Shown piece by piece: positions 9,447 to 19,479 of a DNA stretch of 64,000 bases (position 1 is the stretch's first letter; each line of letters opens with the position of its first letter). Below the pieces are notes generated by a model. The model ran no database searches, was not told where the DNA came from, and saw nothing but the letters and a program-made list of their open reading frames with translations. The DNA is taken from NCBI GenBank assembly GCA_022763485.1, contig JALEGX010000026.1, forward strand, positions 22,671 through 86,670. Reading direction: 5' to 3'. The stretch is from Paracoccaceae bacterium. GTDB taxonomy: Bacteria > Pseudomonadota > Alphaproteobacteria > Rhodobacterales > Rhodobacteraceae. A program made the position numbers and the translations under genes.

Positions 9447-10933
9447 TGACTGAGCTGAACAAACTGGGCCTGGCCGAAGCGCGCGACCTGCTGCGCAAGG
9501 GTGAAACCACGTCTGTCGAACTGACCCAATCCTGCCTTGACGCGATTGATGCCGCGGATGCGCTGAACGCTTTCGTTCACAAGACGCCGGAGATCGCAAT
9601 GGAGCGGGCCAAGGCCGCGGATGCGCGCATCGCCGAAGGGGACGCGCCTGCCATGTGTGGCCTGCCGATTGGCATCAAGGACCTGTTCTGCACCAAGGGT
9701 GTGGCCTCGCAGGCGGCTTCGGGCATTCTGGAAGGCTTCAAGCCGGAATATGAATCCACCGTGTCGCAGCAGCTGCAGGATGCAGGTGCGGTGATGCTGG
9801 GCAAGCTGAACATGGACGAATTCGCCATGGGCTCGTCCAACGAAACCTCGGTCTATGGCAATGCCGTCAGCCCGTGGCGCCGTGGCAATGATGACGCGGA
9901 ACTGACGCCGGGTGGCTCCTCGGGCGGGTCTGCCGCCGCCGTGGCCGCCGATCTGTGTCTGGCCGCAACCGGCACCGACACCGGTGGCTCGATCCGTCAG
10001 CCCGCCGCCTTTACCGGCATCACCGGCATCAAGCCCACCTACGGTCGCTGCTCGCGCTGGGGCATTGTGGCCTTCGCGTCGTCCCTGGACCAGGCCGGCC
10101 CGATGACCAAGAACGTCCGTGATGCGGCCATCATGCTGGAAGCCATGTGTGGTCACGACGCCAAGGATTCGACCAGCGCCGATCTGGCTGTGCCGAATTT
10201 CGAAGCGATGCTGACCGGCGACATCAAGGGTAAGAAAATCGGGATCCCGAAGGAATACCGCATGGACGGTATGCCCGGTGAGATCGAAAAGCTGTGGGCC
10301 GATGGCGCCGCGATGCTCAAGGACGCCGGTGCCGAAATCGTCGACATTTCGTTGCCGCACACCAAATACGCGCTGCCCGCCTATTATGTGATCGCGCCTG
10401 CCGAGGCCTCGTCGAACCTGGCCCGCTATGACGGTGTCCGCTACGGCCACCGCGCCACGCTGGAAGCAGGCGATGGCATCACCGAGATGTATGAGAAGAC
10501 CCGCGCCGAAGGCTTCGGCCATGAGGTGCAGCGCCGGGTCATGGTCGGCACCTATGTGCTGTCGGCCGGTTTCTATGACGCCTATTACAACCGCGCCCGT
10601 CGCGTTCGGACCCTGATCAAAAAGGACTTCGAAGACGTGTTTGCGGCAGGTGTCGATGCCATCCTGACCCCGGCCACCCCGTCTGCGGCCTTTGGCCTGG
10701 GTGAAATGACCGAGGCGGATCCGGTTCAGATGTACCTGAACGACGTGTTCACCGTGACCGTGAACCTGGCCGGTCTGCCCGGCGTATCGGTTCCGGCCGG
10801 GCTGGACGCGCAGGGGCTGCCTTTGGGTCTGCAGCTGATCGGCAAACCCTGGGAAGAGGGTGATCTGCTGAACACCGCCTATGCTCTGGAAACGGCGGCA
10901 GGTTTTGTGGCCAAACCCGGAAAATGGTGGTAA
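9446..10933 (+). CDS. gatA: Asp-tRNA(Asn)/Glu-tRNA(Gln) amidotransferase subunit GatA
   Basis: Amidase signature [38 protein letters not shown]. Confidence 0.97.
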   Translation: MTELNKLGLAEARDLLRKGETTSVELTQSCLDAIDAADALNAFVHKTPEIAMERAKAADARIAEGDAPAMCGLPIGIKDLFCTKGVASQAASGILEGFKPEYESTVSQQLQDAGAVMLGKLNMDEFAMGSSNETSVYGNAVSPWRRGNDDAELTPGGSSGGSAAAVAADLCLAATGTDTGGSIRQPAAFTGITGIKPTYGRCSRWGIVAFASSLDQAGPMTKNVRDAAIMLEAMCGHDAKDSTSADLAVPNFEAMLTGDIKGKKIGIPKEYRMDGMPGEIEKLWADGAAMLKDAGAEIVDISLPHTKYALPAYYVIAPAEASSNLARYDGVRYGHRATLEAGDGITEMYEKTRAEGFGHEVQRRVMVGTYVLSAGFYDAYYNRARRVRTLIKKDFEDVFAAGVDAILTPATPSAAFGLGEMTEADPVQMYLNDVFTVTVNLAGLPGVSVPAGLDAQGLPLGLQLIGKPWEEGDLLNTAYALETAAGFVAKPGKWW

Positions 10934-10972
10934 GACTGCGTTCAACCAAAGGCAGAACGCAGCAGGTCAGCA

Positions 10973-11779
10973 GTGATACGTGCAATTCTTCCCGTCGTGG
11001 CCGTCAGTTTGCTGGCGGCCTGCGATCCTCCGATCCCCGACAGTGCGGCGGGGGTCGGGTTCGACAACTCGCTGGGTGAACAACGCGCACGTGAGGCCGC
11101 GTTGCAAGGCCAGAGCAGCGCGTTGCCGCCCCCTTCTGCCATCTCGTCCGAGCCGATTTCGACCGCGCCGTCGCAAACCGCCGCGACGCAGATTCCGGCC
11201 GCGTCTCGGCCGGTGCCCCCGGCAACCGGGAGCTTTGCGGCCAGCACGGCGACGCCGACGGCACCTCAGACCGCAGATGACATTGCCCGTGAAACCGCGG
11301 CGGCCCTGTCCGCAGCTCAGGCGAATTCCGGTCAGCAGCCGCTGGAGGCCAGCCCCTCCAACCCGGCGCCCCGTGTCGTGTCCAATCCGGGCATCTCGGA
11401 TGAGAATGATTTCCAGGCCGTGTCTTCGCGCCAGTCGATCGAAAGTGATGCCGCCCGTCTGGCCGCTCTGCGGGCGCAGCGGCAGGAGGTCCAGCCGACC
11501 GCCTTGCCCAGCCGGTCCAGCGGTGGCCAGCCCAATATCGTGCGCTACGCAATTGAAACGTCGAACCCGCGCGGGCAGCGGATCTATCGTCGCGTGGGCC
11601 TCAATCTGGAGACACGGGCGCAGCGGAACTGTTCCGGCTATGCCTCTGCCGATCAGGCGCAGCTTGCCTTCCTGTCAAAGGGTGGCCCGCAACGGGATCG
11701 TCTGAACCTTGACCCTGATGGGGATGGCTATGCCTGCGCATGGGATCCGACACCCTTCCGCAACGCGGCGCGGAACTGA
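10973..11779 (+). CDS. Putative lipoprotein with C-terminal excalibur calcium-binding domain
   Basis: GTG start, lipobox-like VSLLAACDPP; C-terminal RNCSGYASADQAQLAFLSKGGPQRDRLNLDPDGDGYACAWDPTPFR. Confidence 0.8.
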   Translation: MIRAILPVVAVSLLAACDPPIPDSAAGVGFDNSLGEQRAREAALQGQSSALPPPSAISSEPISTAPSQTAATQIPAASRPVPPATGSFAASTATPTAPQTADDIARETAAALSAAQANSGQQPLEASPSNPAPRVVSNPGISDENDFQAVSSRQSIESDAARLAALRAQRQEVQPTALPSRSSGGQPNIVRYAIETSNPRGQRIYRRVGLNLETRAQRNCSGYASADQAQLAFLSKGGPQRDRLNLDPDGDGYACAWDPTPFRNAARN

Positions 11780-11791
11780 TCCGCGCCCGAC

Positions 11792-12460
11792 ATGTCATCC
11801 GCAATCTGGCATCCGTCGCCCAACTTCGGCCCGCGCAGGGACGGGCTGACACCGTCGTTGATCGTGATCCACTATACCGCGATGGACAGTGCCGAGGCCG
11901 CCTTGCACCGTCTCTGTGATCCGGCAGTGGAAGTGTCCGCCCACTATCTGATCGGGGGCGATGGCACCCTGTGGCAGATGGTGGCCGAGGAACACCGCGC
12001 CTGGCACGCCGGGGCGGGGGAGTGGTGCGGGGTGGATGATATCAACTCCCGCTCCATCGGCATCGAGCTGGACAATCGCGGGTCGCACCCGTTCTCTGAA
12101 CCTCAGATGGCCTGCCTTGAGGCGCTGCTGGCGGGGATCATGAAGCGCTGGGCGATCCCGCCTGCGGGGGTCATCGGGCATTCCGACATGGCGCCGGGCC
12201 GCAAGTTCGATCCCGGCCCGCATTTCGACTGGGCACGTCTGGAGCGCCTGGGTCTGGCAGCTGCGCGTGGACAGGATGACGGGCCGCAAGACGCCCCACC
12301 GGCGCTGTTTCGCGCGCTGGCGCGGGACGCTGGGTTCACAGCCGATGTCGATGACGACACGCTGCTTGGGGCGGTGCGTCTCAGGTATCGGCCGTGGGCA
12401 AGTGGACCGCTTGCAGGGGCGGATGTGGTACCGCTGAGCAACCGGGGTCGGGTGGGCTGA
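11792..12460 (+). CDS. N-acetylmuramoyl-L-alanine amidase, AmpD-like
   Basis: LIVIHYTAMDSAEAALHRLCDPAVEVSAHYLIGGDGTLWQMVAEEHRAWHAG...IGHSDMAPGRKFDPG. Confidence 0.9.
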   Translation: MSSAIWHPSPNFGPRRDGLTPSLIVIHYTAMDSAEAALHRLCDPAVEVSAHYLIGGDGTLWQMVAEEHRAWHAGAGEWCGVDDINSRSIGIELDNRGSHPFSEPQMACLEALLAGIMKRWAIPPAGVIGHSDMAPGRKFDPGPHFDWARLERLGLAAARGQDDGPQDAPPALFRALARDAGFTADVDDDTLLGAVRLRYRPWASGPLAGADVVPLSNRGRVG

Positions 12461-12552
12461 TCGCCCAGCGGGCGCCGCGCAGGGCCGGTCCGGCGATTCG
12501 CCCCGGTGAACTTCTGGCTTGACGGCTGACGGCTTTCTACCTAGCCAGCGGG

Positions 12553-12978
12553 GGCGCAGAGGGCCGGATGGCCGCGTGGGGGTTCGCCCCTTCGAGGAAA
12601 GTCCGGACTCCATGAAGCAAAGGTGCCGGGTAACGCCCGGGCGGGGAAACCCGACGGAAAGCGCCACAGAAAACAGACCGCCACGACCGGTCCGGGAGCA
12701 GTCCCGGTCAAGCCGTGGTCAGGGTGAAACGGTGGGGTAAGAGCCCACCGCGCGCCTGGTAACAGGGGCGGCACGGCAAGCCCCACCTGGAGCAATGCCG
12801 AATAGGACCCCCGCGCGGGACGGTCGGCCTTGGCCGATACCTCCGCTAGGCCGCTTCAGCCGAGAGGGGTCGGGTTGGCAGCTGGAGGTATTTGGCAACA
12901 GATACCCGAGATGAATGGTCATCGAACCGCAGGCTTCGGTCTGCGGGGAACAGAATCCGGCTTATAGGCCCTCTGCGC
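12553..12978 (+). ncRNA. rnpB: RNase P RNA, bacterial class A
   Basis: Conserved gaggaaagtccggactccat and acagaa elements; terminal helix gcgcagagggcc (12554-12565) pairs with ggccctctgcgc (12967-12978); ends approximate. Confidence 0.92.
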
Positions 12979-13103
12979 GTTTTCAGGGTGCCAACCGGGG
13001 TACGGGCCGCCGTTTTCAGGCCCGAAATCGGGTGAATCCCTGCGACGTGGCGAATGGGGGACCTGAAACCCGCGTCTGGAGCCATTGGGGCGCGATTCAG
13101 CTA

Positions 13104-13131
13104 TTGACTTGCAGGACAGTCAGGGTAAAAG
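13104..13131 (+). promoter_or_regulatory. Candidate sigma70-type promoter for rpmG
   Basis: TTGACT (13104-13109), 16-nt spacer, TAAAAG (13126-13131), about 60 nt before rpmG. Confidence 0.45.
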
Positions 13132-13189
13132 CCGACGCTCATACGAATTCAACCGGAAGGCCCTGCCTTTTCGGACGCAGGAGATAGCC

Positions 13190-13357
13190 ATGGCGAAGCC
13201 GACCACCATCAAGATCCGCCTGAACTCGACCGCGGGCACCGGCCACTTCTACGTGACCAAGAAAAACGCACGCACCATGACCGAAAAGATGGTTGTGCGT
13301 AAGTACGACCCGGTCGCGCGCAAGCACGTCGAGTACAAGGAAGGCAAGATCAAGTAA
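13190..13357 (+). CDS. rpmG: 50S ribosomal protein L33
   Basis: [55 protein letters not shown]. Confidence 0.97.
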   Translation: MAKPTTIKIRLNSTAGTGHFYVTKKNARTMTEKMVVRKYDPVARKHVEYKEGKIK

Positions 13358-13384
13358 TCCTACTTGATCGACCTGATCCCAAAG

Positions 13385-13411
13385 AGACCACGCTTCGGCG
13401 TGGTCTTTTTG
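13385..13411 (+). terminator. Rho-independent terminator of rpmG
   Basis: gaccacg cttcg cgtggtc hairpin followed by tttttgctttt. Confidence 0.85.
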
Positions 13412-13581
13412 CTTTTGGGCCCCGGATGTCCATGGGGGAGCGCCGTGCCGCGAAAAAGCCTCATTCGAGGTTAATATTTCGTTAAAGCTCGCTGGAGGGC
13501 CAGGCCGATTCGCAGAGAGGTTCTCTGTGATGAGGCGTGGGCCGGAGGCGTAACGGAAAATCACGGCCCCAAGGGCCGACC

Positions 13582-14589
13582 ATGAGCAGGACACGAAATA
13601 TGCTGCAAAGAATTGCGGCGGTCTGTGCTGGTGTCTGGATGTTGGGGCTGGCCCCCGTTGTCCAGGCGCAGCCGCTGGAGACCCCGGTGGTCGCACAGGC
13701 GCGAAAAGCCCCCGAAGATGAGCGCACCACACATGCCGAAGGCCGCAAGCGCATCGGTTATGGGTGGATTCTGTCCAACGACCTGATCGGCGATGGCAAG
13801 GACCGCTGGCGCTCGGGCTCGGTCGCAAGCTCTCGCATCTATGGGCATGACTGGTCCGGTGTGCGCCCGGCGCGGTTCGGTGACCTGCTGGAAATCCGCT
13901 TTCAGGGGCAGATCATCACGCCCGAGCGCCTGTCGGCGGTGAATCCGGCGGACCGGCCCTGGGCCGGGGCTTTGTCGCTTGGGCTGCACAGCCACGCTCA
14001 GATCCGTGGCTTTGACCTGTCCATCGGTGGGGATCTTGTGTTCATCGGTCCGCAGACCGGCCTTGATTCCTTTCAGGACAGCCTTCACGACCTTGTCGGC
14101 GCACCGCGCCCTCGGGCCGCCGTCCTGGCGCGCCAGATTGCGGACACCGTGCGCCCCACCGCGGTGGCCGAAATCGCCCGCAGCTACAGCCTGTCAGACA
14201 GCGCATCGCTGCGCCCCTTTGCCGAACTGCGGGCAGGGGATGAGACCTTGGCCCGCATCGGGGCCGATCTGGTCTTTGGAAGCGCGGGGGCAGGGGAGCT
14301 GTTGGTGCGCGAAGCCGTCACCGGCCAGCGCTATCGCGCGATTGCCAAGCCGGGCAGCGGTCTGAGCTTTTCGATGGGCGGGGATATCGCCCATGTTGAC
14401 AGCAGCGTCTATCTGCCGGCGGGATCGGCAACGCCTGCGCGTGACACGCGCAGCCGGGTGCGGGCCGGCCTGCATTGGCAGGGGACGGCGACCACCGCCT
14501 TCTACGGGCTGACCTATCTGGGCGAGGAGTTCTCGGGCCAGCGGGAAGGGCAGTTGACAGGGTCGCTGCAGTTCCAGGTGAGGTTTTAA
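13582..14589 (+). CDS. Lipid A deacylase LpxR-family-like outer membrane protein
   Basis: Signal peptide then YGWILSNDLIGDGKDRWRSGSVASSRIYGHDWSG...; C-terminal aromatic F as in outer membrane proteins. Confidence 0.7.
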   Translation: MSRTRNMLQRIAAVCAGVWMLGLAPVVQAQPLETPVVAQARKAPEDERTTHAEGRKRIGYGWILSNDLIGDGKDRWRSGSVASSRIYGHDWSGVRPARFGDLLEIRFQGQIITPERLSAVNPADRPWAGALSLGLHSHAQIRGFDLSIGGDLVFIGPQTGLDSFQDSLHDLVGAPRPRAAVLARQIADTVRPTAVAEIARSYSLSDSASLRPFAELRAGDETLARIGADLVFGSAGAGELLVREAVTGQRYRAIAKPGSGLSFSMGGDIAHVDSSVYLPAGSATPARDTRSRVRAGLHWQGTATTAFYGLTYLGEEFSGQREGQLTGSLQFQVRF

Positions 14590-14688
14590 GAACACGCAAC
14601 AAGCGGATGAAAACAAAAGCCTTCCGTTCGCGAATCACTTCTGTTAATTTGCCTTTAATAAAAAAACACAAGGCAGGCATACGGGCAG

Positions 14689-15756
14689 ATGAAAACGGGC
14701 TTTCGTGGCACGTTTGTCATTTCCTGGTCGCAGACGGACGTGGATGGCTTGAACTCCGCGCCGATTGAAACCCTCGAAGTAGGGGCAGCGTGGTCATGGC
14801 ACGGCGAAGCGGTGCGTGTGGATGGCCCGACAGAGCTGCTGCGGCTGGATCAGGCAAACGGAGAGGCAGAGCTTCGCCGTCGCGCCGCACGTACAGTGCG
14901 GCGATTGGTTGGGGCAGCGGTGCAGAATCGCACCGACATCGATTCAATCGAAGTGGATGAGCCGTTGATGGACCGCAGTTTCGTGGTCACCAACGGCACA
15001 CAAAGCTACACGGTCACGGTGATTGAGGTCGGTCCGGGCCAGAAACCCTTGCTGATGTTTCTGGATGATCTGCCGCCCAAGGGCGTTGACCTGTGGGTGG
15101 TGCATCACACCTTGAGCAGCCTGGCGGATCCGTCCTCGCGCCCAATGGATGGTGGGGTCATCTGTTTTACCCCCGGCACACGGATTTCCACACCTGATGG
15201 CCCGCGACAGGTTCAGGACCTGCGCGAGGGCGACAAGATCCAGACCCGCGACAACGGTGCCAAAGAGATCCTGTGGATCGGCGCGCGCCGGATGACCGGG
15301 GCACGGCTGTTCGTGATGCCCAAGCTGCGCCCGGTGCGCATCCGGGTGGGGGCTCTGGGAATCGGACGTCCCGAGGAAGAACTGCTGGTGTCCCCCGAAC
15401 ACAGGATGCTGCTGCGTGGCGCTCCGGCTCAGGCGCTGTTCAACACGCCCGAGGTGCTGGTGCCTGCGCGGGATCTGGTCAACGGGTCCACGGTTGTGAC
15501 CGACCTGTCGGTGCGTGAAGTCACCTATATTCACCTGCTGCTGGAAGATCATCAGATCCTCTGGGCCAACGGGGTCGAAACGGAGAGCTTCCATCCGGCC
15601 AATGCGGCGATGTCGTCGCTGGATGATACGGATCGCAAGCGGTTGCTGCGGATGCTGCCGGGAATCGATCAGGACCCGCACAAATATGGCGACTACGCGC
15701 GCCGCAACCTCAGCCCGTCCGAGGCTGCGATCCTGATGCATGAGCTGGCCGCCTGA
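14689..15756 (+). CDS. Hint (hedgehog/intein, Hint_2-type) domain protein
   Basis: GGVICFTPGTRISTPDGPRQVQDLREGDKIQTRDNGAKEILWIG...SPEHRMLLRG...HQILWANGVETESFHPAN. Confidence 0.85.
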   Translation: MKTGFRGTFVISWSQTDVDGLNSAPIETLEVGAAWSWHGEAVRVDGPTELLRLDQANGEAELRRRAARTVRRLVGAAVQNRTDIDSIEVDEPLMDRSFVVTNGTQSYTVTVIEVGPGQKPLLMFLDDLPPKGVDLWVVHHTLSSLADPSSRPMDGGVICFTPGTRISTPDGPRQVQDLREGDKIQTRDNGAKEILWIGARRMTGARLFVMPKLRPVRIRVGALGIGRPEEELLVSPEHRMLLRGAPAQALFNTPEVLVPARDLVNGSTVVTDLSVREVTYIHLLLEDHQILWANGVETESFHPANAAMSSLDDTDRKRLLRMLPGIDQDPHKYGDYARRNLSPSEAAILMHELAA

Positions 15757-15866
15757 CGCGGCCACCTTGCCTTTGCCAGCAAAAATCTGAAACAAGGCAT
15801 TGGCCCGACCCATAGGGTCAGGTCCGGCCGATTTCTTTGCTGATCGTGCTTCCGGCCGCCTTGGGG

Positions 15867-15894
15867 TTGACACCCGCACGGGCTGGTGTATACG
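15867..15894 (+). promoter_or_regulatory. Candidate sigma70-type promoter for rpsD
   Basis: TTGACA (15867-15872), 16-nt spacer, TATACG (15889-15894), about 120 nt before rpsD. Confidence 0.55.
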
Positions 15895-16014
15895 CGCGGC
15901 TTCATTGGTGTTGGTGGCTCCCGCAAGGGAACGCCTGTCATGGGGAAACCCAAGAGGACAACGCCCTTCATAGCAGCCCCACCGGGCCGCGACCACAACT
16001 GAAGGAGATCAGCC

Positions 16015-16635
16015 GTGACCAAACGCACGTCTGCCAAGTACAAAATCGACCGCCGCATGGGCGAAAACATCTGGGGCCGTCCGAAGTCCCCGGTCAACCG
16101 TCGCGAATATGGCCCCGGCCAGCACGGTCAGCGCCGCAAGGGCAAACTGTCCGACTTCGGTATCCAGCTGCGCGCCAAGCAGAAGCTGAAAGGCTACTAC
16201 GGCGACCTGACCGAAAAGCAGTTCCGCCGCATCTACGGTGAAGCCGAGCGTGTCAAAGGCGACACCGGTGAAAACCTGATCGGTCTGCTGGAGCGCCGCC
16301 TGGACGCTGTTGTCTACCGCGCCAAGTTCGTTCCGACCGTCTTCGCGGCCCGTCAGTTCGTGAACCACGGCCACGTTCTGGTCAACGGCAAGCGCGTGAA
16401 CATCCCCTCCTACCGCGTCAAAGAAGGCGACGTGATCGAGGTGCGTGATCGTTCCAAGCAGCTGGCAGTTGTTCTGGAAGCTGTTTCCCTGGCCGAGCGT
16501 GATGTTCCGGATTACATCGAAGCCGACCACTCCAAGATGACCGCAACCTTCGTTCGCGCCCCCGGCCTGAGCGACGTGCCGTACCCGGTTCAGATGGAAC
16601 CGAACCTGGTGGTCGAATTCTACGCGAAGAACTAA
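16015..16635 (+). CDS. rpsD: 30S ribosomal protein S4
   Basis: [52 protein letters not shown] start after gaaggag. Confidence 0.97.
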   Translation: MTKRTSAKYKIDRRMGENIWGRPKSPVNRREYGPGQHGQRRKGKLSDFGIQLRAKQKLKGYYGDLTEKQFRRIYGEAERVKGDTGENLIGLLERRLDAVVYRAKFVPTVFAARQFVNHGHVLVNGKRVNIPSYRVKEGDVIEVRDRSKQLAVVLEAVSLAERDVPDYIEADHSKMTATFVRAPGLSDVPYPVQMEPNLVVEFYAKN

Positions 16636-16659
16636 TCTTCGCCCTCCACGGAATTCTGC

Positions 16660-16687
16660 AAAGCCGCTCCTTCGGGGGCGGCTTTCT
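16660..16687 (+). terminator. Rho-independent terminator of rpsD
   Basis: aaagccgctcc ttcg ggggcggcttt followed by cttcgttttt. Confidence 0.8.
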
Positions 16688-16818
16688 TCGTTTTTGGGCG
16701 CCGCGTCCGATACCACAGTTTTCTCTTTGGCCTGTGCCGTTTTGCGGTACAGTCCTCTCAGGTCCGCGTCGGTCCGAAACGACCGGCGCTTCAGTATGTT
16801 CAAGAGAGGGGTGTTTCG

Positions 16819-17391
16819 ATGCGTTTGGCGAAAATAGCGGCGACTGTCGCAATTGGTGTGATCTGGTCGGCAGCCCTGCACGCCGCCCCCATCAAGCTGA
16901 AGCCCGCCAATCCGCAGCCCAGCAACCCCAAGCCGGGGCTTTCGGTGCGCTATGCCTATCCGGAGGACGTCAAGAATCTTGTCGACGCCAGCGCAGCCCT
17001 GAAACAGAAATCAAAAGCAGGGCGTCCTTTGGCAGGGCTGGACCACCGTGACACCAATGAGGGCCAGAAAACCCTGACCTCGGATCGTGCGATGCATGTG
17101 GTGGCGCGGATCACCGGCTATGTGCGCTTCAATGCCCCCGGGACCTATTCCATCGATTTTCTGAGCAACGACGGGGTCCGGGCCAAGATCAATGGCAAGG
17201 TTGTTGCCGAGTTCAACGGCCGCCAGCCCTGTGAGCCGACCTTCGGGTCCGAGGTCGAGGTGCCCTCGGCCGGTTGGTACGATCTGGATGTGCTCTATTT
17301 CCAGCGGCTTGGCTCGGCCTGTCTGCATATGCGCTCGGCCCCGGCGGGCAAGTCCCCCAAGTGGATGCCAAACAGCGCTTTCGGTCACTGA
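16819..17391 (+). CDS. Secreted PA14-like domain protein
   Basis: Signal peptide; AMHVVARITGYVRFNAPGTYSIDFLSNDGVRAKINGKVV resembles PA14. Confidence 0.65.
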   Translation: MRLAKIAATVAIGVIWSAALHAAPIKLKPANPQPSNPKPGLSVRYAYPEDVKNLVDASAALKQKSKAGRPLAGLDHRDTNEGQKTLTSDRAMHVVARITGYVRFNAPGTYSIDFLSNDGVRAKINGKVVAEFNGRQPCEPTFGSEVEVPSAGWYDLDVLYFQRLGSACLHMRSAPAGKSPKWMPNSAFGH

Positions 17392-17393
17392 AC

Positions 17394-17843
17394 TCAGATC
17401 GGCAGCGGACGCGATTCGGCGATTGTCTCCATCGCGAAATAGGACGTGACGCTGTCCAGCTCTACGCCTTCGATCAGCCGCTGATAGACCTTGTCATAGC
17501 TGGCCATGTCTTCGGTCACGACCTTCAGTTGATAGTCGTAATCCCCGCCGATGCGGTGAAAATCGATCACTTCGGGAATGGTCAGCACATGGCGGCGAAA
17601 CGCCTTCAGCCAGTCGGCGGAATGATGGCGTGTGCGCAACATCACGAACACCACCAGTTTCAACCCCAGGCTTTCGCGATCCACCACGGCCGTGGTGCCT
17701 TTCAGGATGTTTCGCTCATGCAGGGCGCGCAGTCGGCGCCAGCAGGCGTTCTGCGACAGGCCAACTCGATCTGCCAGCTCCCGTTGTGACAGGCTGCCAT
17801 CCCGTTGCAGAACGTCCAGAATCTTTAGGTCAATCTGATCCAT
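17394..17843 (-). CDS. Lrp/AsnC family transcriptional regulator
   Basis: MDQIDLKILDVLQRDGSLSQRELADRVGLSQNACWRRLRALHERNILKG. Confidence 0.93.
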   Translation of the reverse strand: MDQIDLKILDVLQRDGSLSQRELADRVGLSQNACWRRLRALHERNILKGTTAVVDRESLGLKLVVFVMLRTRHHSADWLKAFRRHVLTIPEVIDFHRIGGDYDYQLKVVTEDMASYDKVYQRLIEGVELDSVTSYFAMETIAESRPLPI

Positions 17844-17961
17844 GTTTTGGCTCCAACATCTATCATGTGATAGATAGATTGGCGAATTCTCGCAAAAAAT
17901 GGGTAAGTTTACCATCCTGATTTCGCGCATTCTGTTGGAAGGAACCAAGGAGGGCGCGCAT

Positions 17962-19383
17962 ATGACACTGGCAGGCTTCAAGACAAAGCTGCGGGACCTT
18001 ACATTTGAACAGCTGCAAAACAGCGTGATTGGCGAAGGGCAGCAGATACCGGGACTGAACGGTCCCGTCCCTCTGGTCTATGCGGACTACGTTGCCTCCG
18101 GCCGGGCAATGCAGGTGGTCGAGGAGTTCATTCTGACCCAGGTGCTGCCCTTTTATGCCAACAGCCATACCGAGGCCTCCTATTGCGGTTCCTTCATGAC
18201 CCGCCTGCGCCGGGATGCGCGGTCCGAGATCGCAAGGTTGGTGGGGGCGAAGGCCCGCGATGCGGTCGTTTTCACGGGGTCCGGTGCAACGGCAGGGTTG
18301 AACCGTCTGGTCAGCCTGCTGGGCGTCTCAGAGGCGGAGCAGGCGGTTGTGCTGATCGGCCCCTATGAGCACCATTCCAATATCCTGCCGTGGCGGGAAA
18401 GCGGCGCACAGGTCGTTGAAATCCCCGAAGCGCCTGAGGGCGGCGTCGATCTGGCGGCGCTGGAGCACACGCTGCGGGCCAATGCGGGGGCGGATCTGAT
18501 CATCGGCAGCTTCTCTGCCGCCTCCAACGTGACGGGCATTCTGACCGATCCGGATCCCGTGACCCGGCTGCTGCACGCCCACGGCGCGCTTGCGGTTTGG
18601 GACTATGCCGGGGCGGGGCCCTATCTGCCCATCGACATGGGCGCGAATGGGGCCGAACCCAAGGATGCGGTTGTCGTGTCCCCGCACAAGTTTCCGGGCG
18701 GGCCCGGCGCGTCAGGGGTGCTGGTGGTGAATGCCGATTGTGTGCGCCGTGACCGGCCCAGCTGGCCGGGTGGCGGCACCGTCAGCTTTGTGTCCCCCTG
18801 GCGGCACGCCTATTCCGATGATCTGGCCACCCGCGAAGAGGCGGGCACCCCGAATGTGATCGGCGATATCCGGGCGGCGCTGGCCTTTCTGGTGAAAGAG
18901 GCCGTCGGTCAGCAACGGATCGAAGCGCGCGAACATGCGTTTGCCCGGAGGGCCTGGGCGCAATGGGGGACGCATCCGCAGATTGAGGTGCTGGGACACC
19001 CGCAGGCCGCGCGTTTGCCGATCTTCTCGTTCAAGGTATCGGCCGCCGACGGGACACCGATCCATCAGCAATTGTTCACCCGGATGCTGAGTGATGTCTA
19101 TGGCATTCAGGCGCGGGGCGGATGCGCCTGTGCGGGGCCCTACGCCCATCGCCTGCTGGGCATCGGCCAGGATGAATCCGAGACGCTGTTTCAGGAACTT
19201 GAGGCGGGCAAGGAGCTGAAAAAGCCGGGATGGGTGCGGCTCAACTTCTCTTACCTCATGTCCGAAGACACCGTGCGCTACGTGCTGGACAGCGTTGCAG
19301 AGCTGGCAGAACGCGCGCCTGCGCTGATGGAATGCTACAGCGTCGACCCTGCAACGGCGCGGTTTCAGAGCAAGGCCGCCTGA
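17962..19383 (+). CDS. Aminotransferase class V / cysteine desulfurase-like PLP enzyme
   Basis: VFTGSGATAGLNRLVSLLG...HKFPGGPGASGVLVV...RGGCACAGPYAHRLLG. Confidence 0.88.
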   Translation: MTLAGFKTKLRDLTFEQLQNSVIGEGQQIPGLNGPVPLVYADYVASGRAMQVVEEFILTQVLPFYANSHTEASYCGSFMTRLRRDARSEIARLVGAKARDAVVFTGSGATAGLNRLVSLLGVSEAEQAVVLIGPYEHHSNILPWRESGAQVVEIPEAPEGGVDLAALEHTLRANAGADLIIGSFSAASNVTGILTDPDPVTRLLHAHGALAVWDYAGAGPYLPIDMGANGAEPKDAVVVSPHKFPGGPGASGVLVVNADCVRRDRPSWPGGGTVSFVSPWRHAYSDDLATREEAGTPNVIGDIRAALAFLVKEAVGQQRIEAREHAFARRAWAQWGTHPQIEVLGHPQAARLPIFSFKVSAADGTPIHQQLFTRMLSDVYGIQARGGCACAGPYAHRLLGIGQDESETLFQELEAGKELKKPGWVRLNFSYLMSEDTVRYVLDSVAELAERAPALMECYSVDPATARFQSKAA

Positions 19384-19479
19384 TCGCCCTGCGCGTCCAA
19401 TCGTATCGCCTTGGTGGAAAAGCTGTTTCCCCCGGGGCGATTGCATCCTAGAAGGTTTCCGTTGAAGGAGCCTTTTGAG

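Noticed and set aside
8984-10945. 653-aa minus-strand ORF opposite gatC/gatA
   Set aside because: Antisense shadow of a clearly recognised operon.
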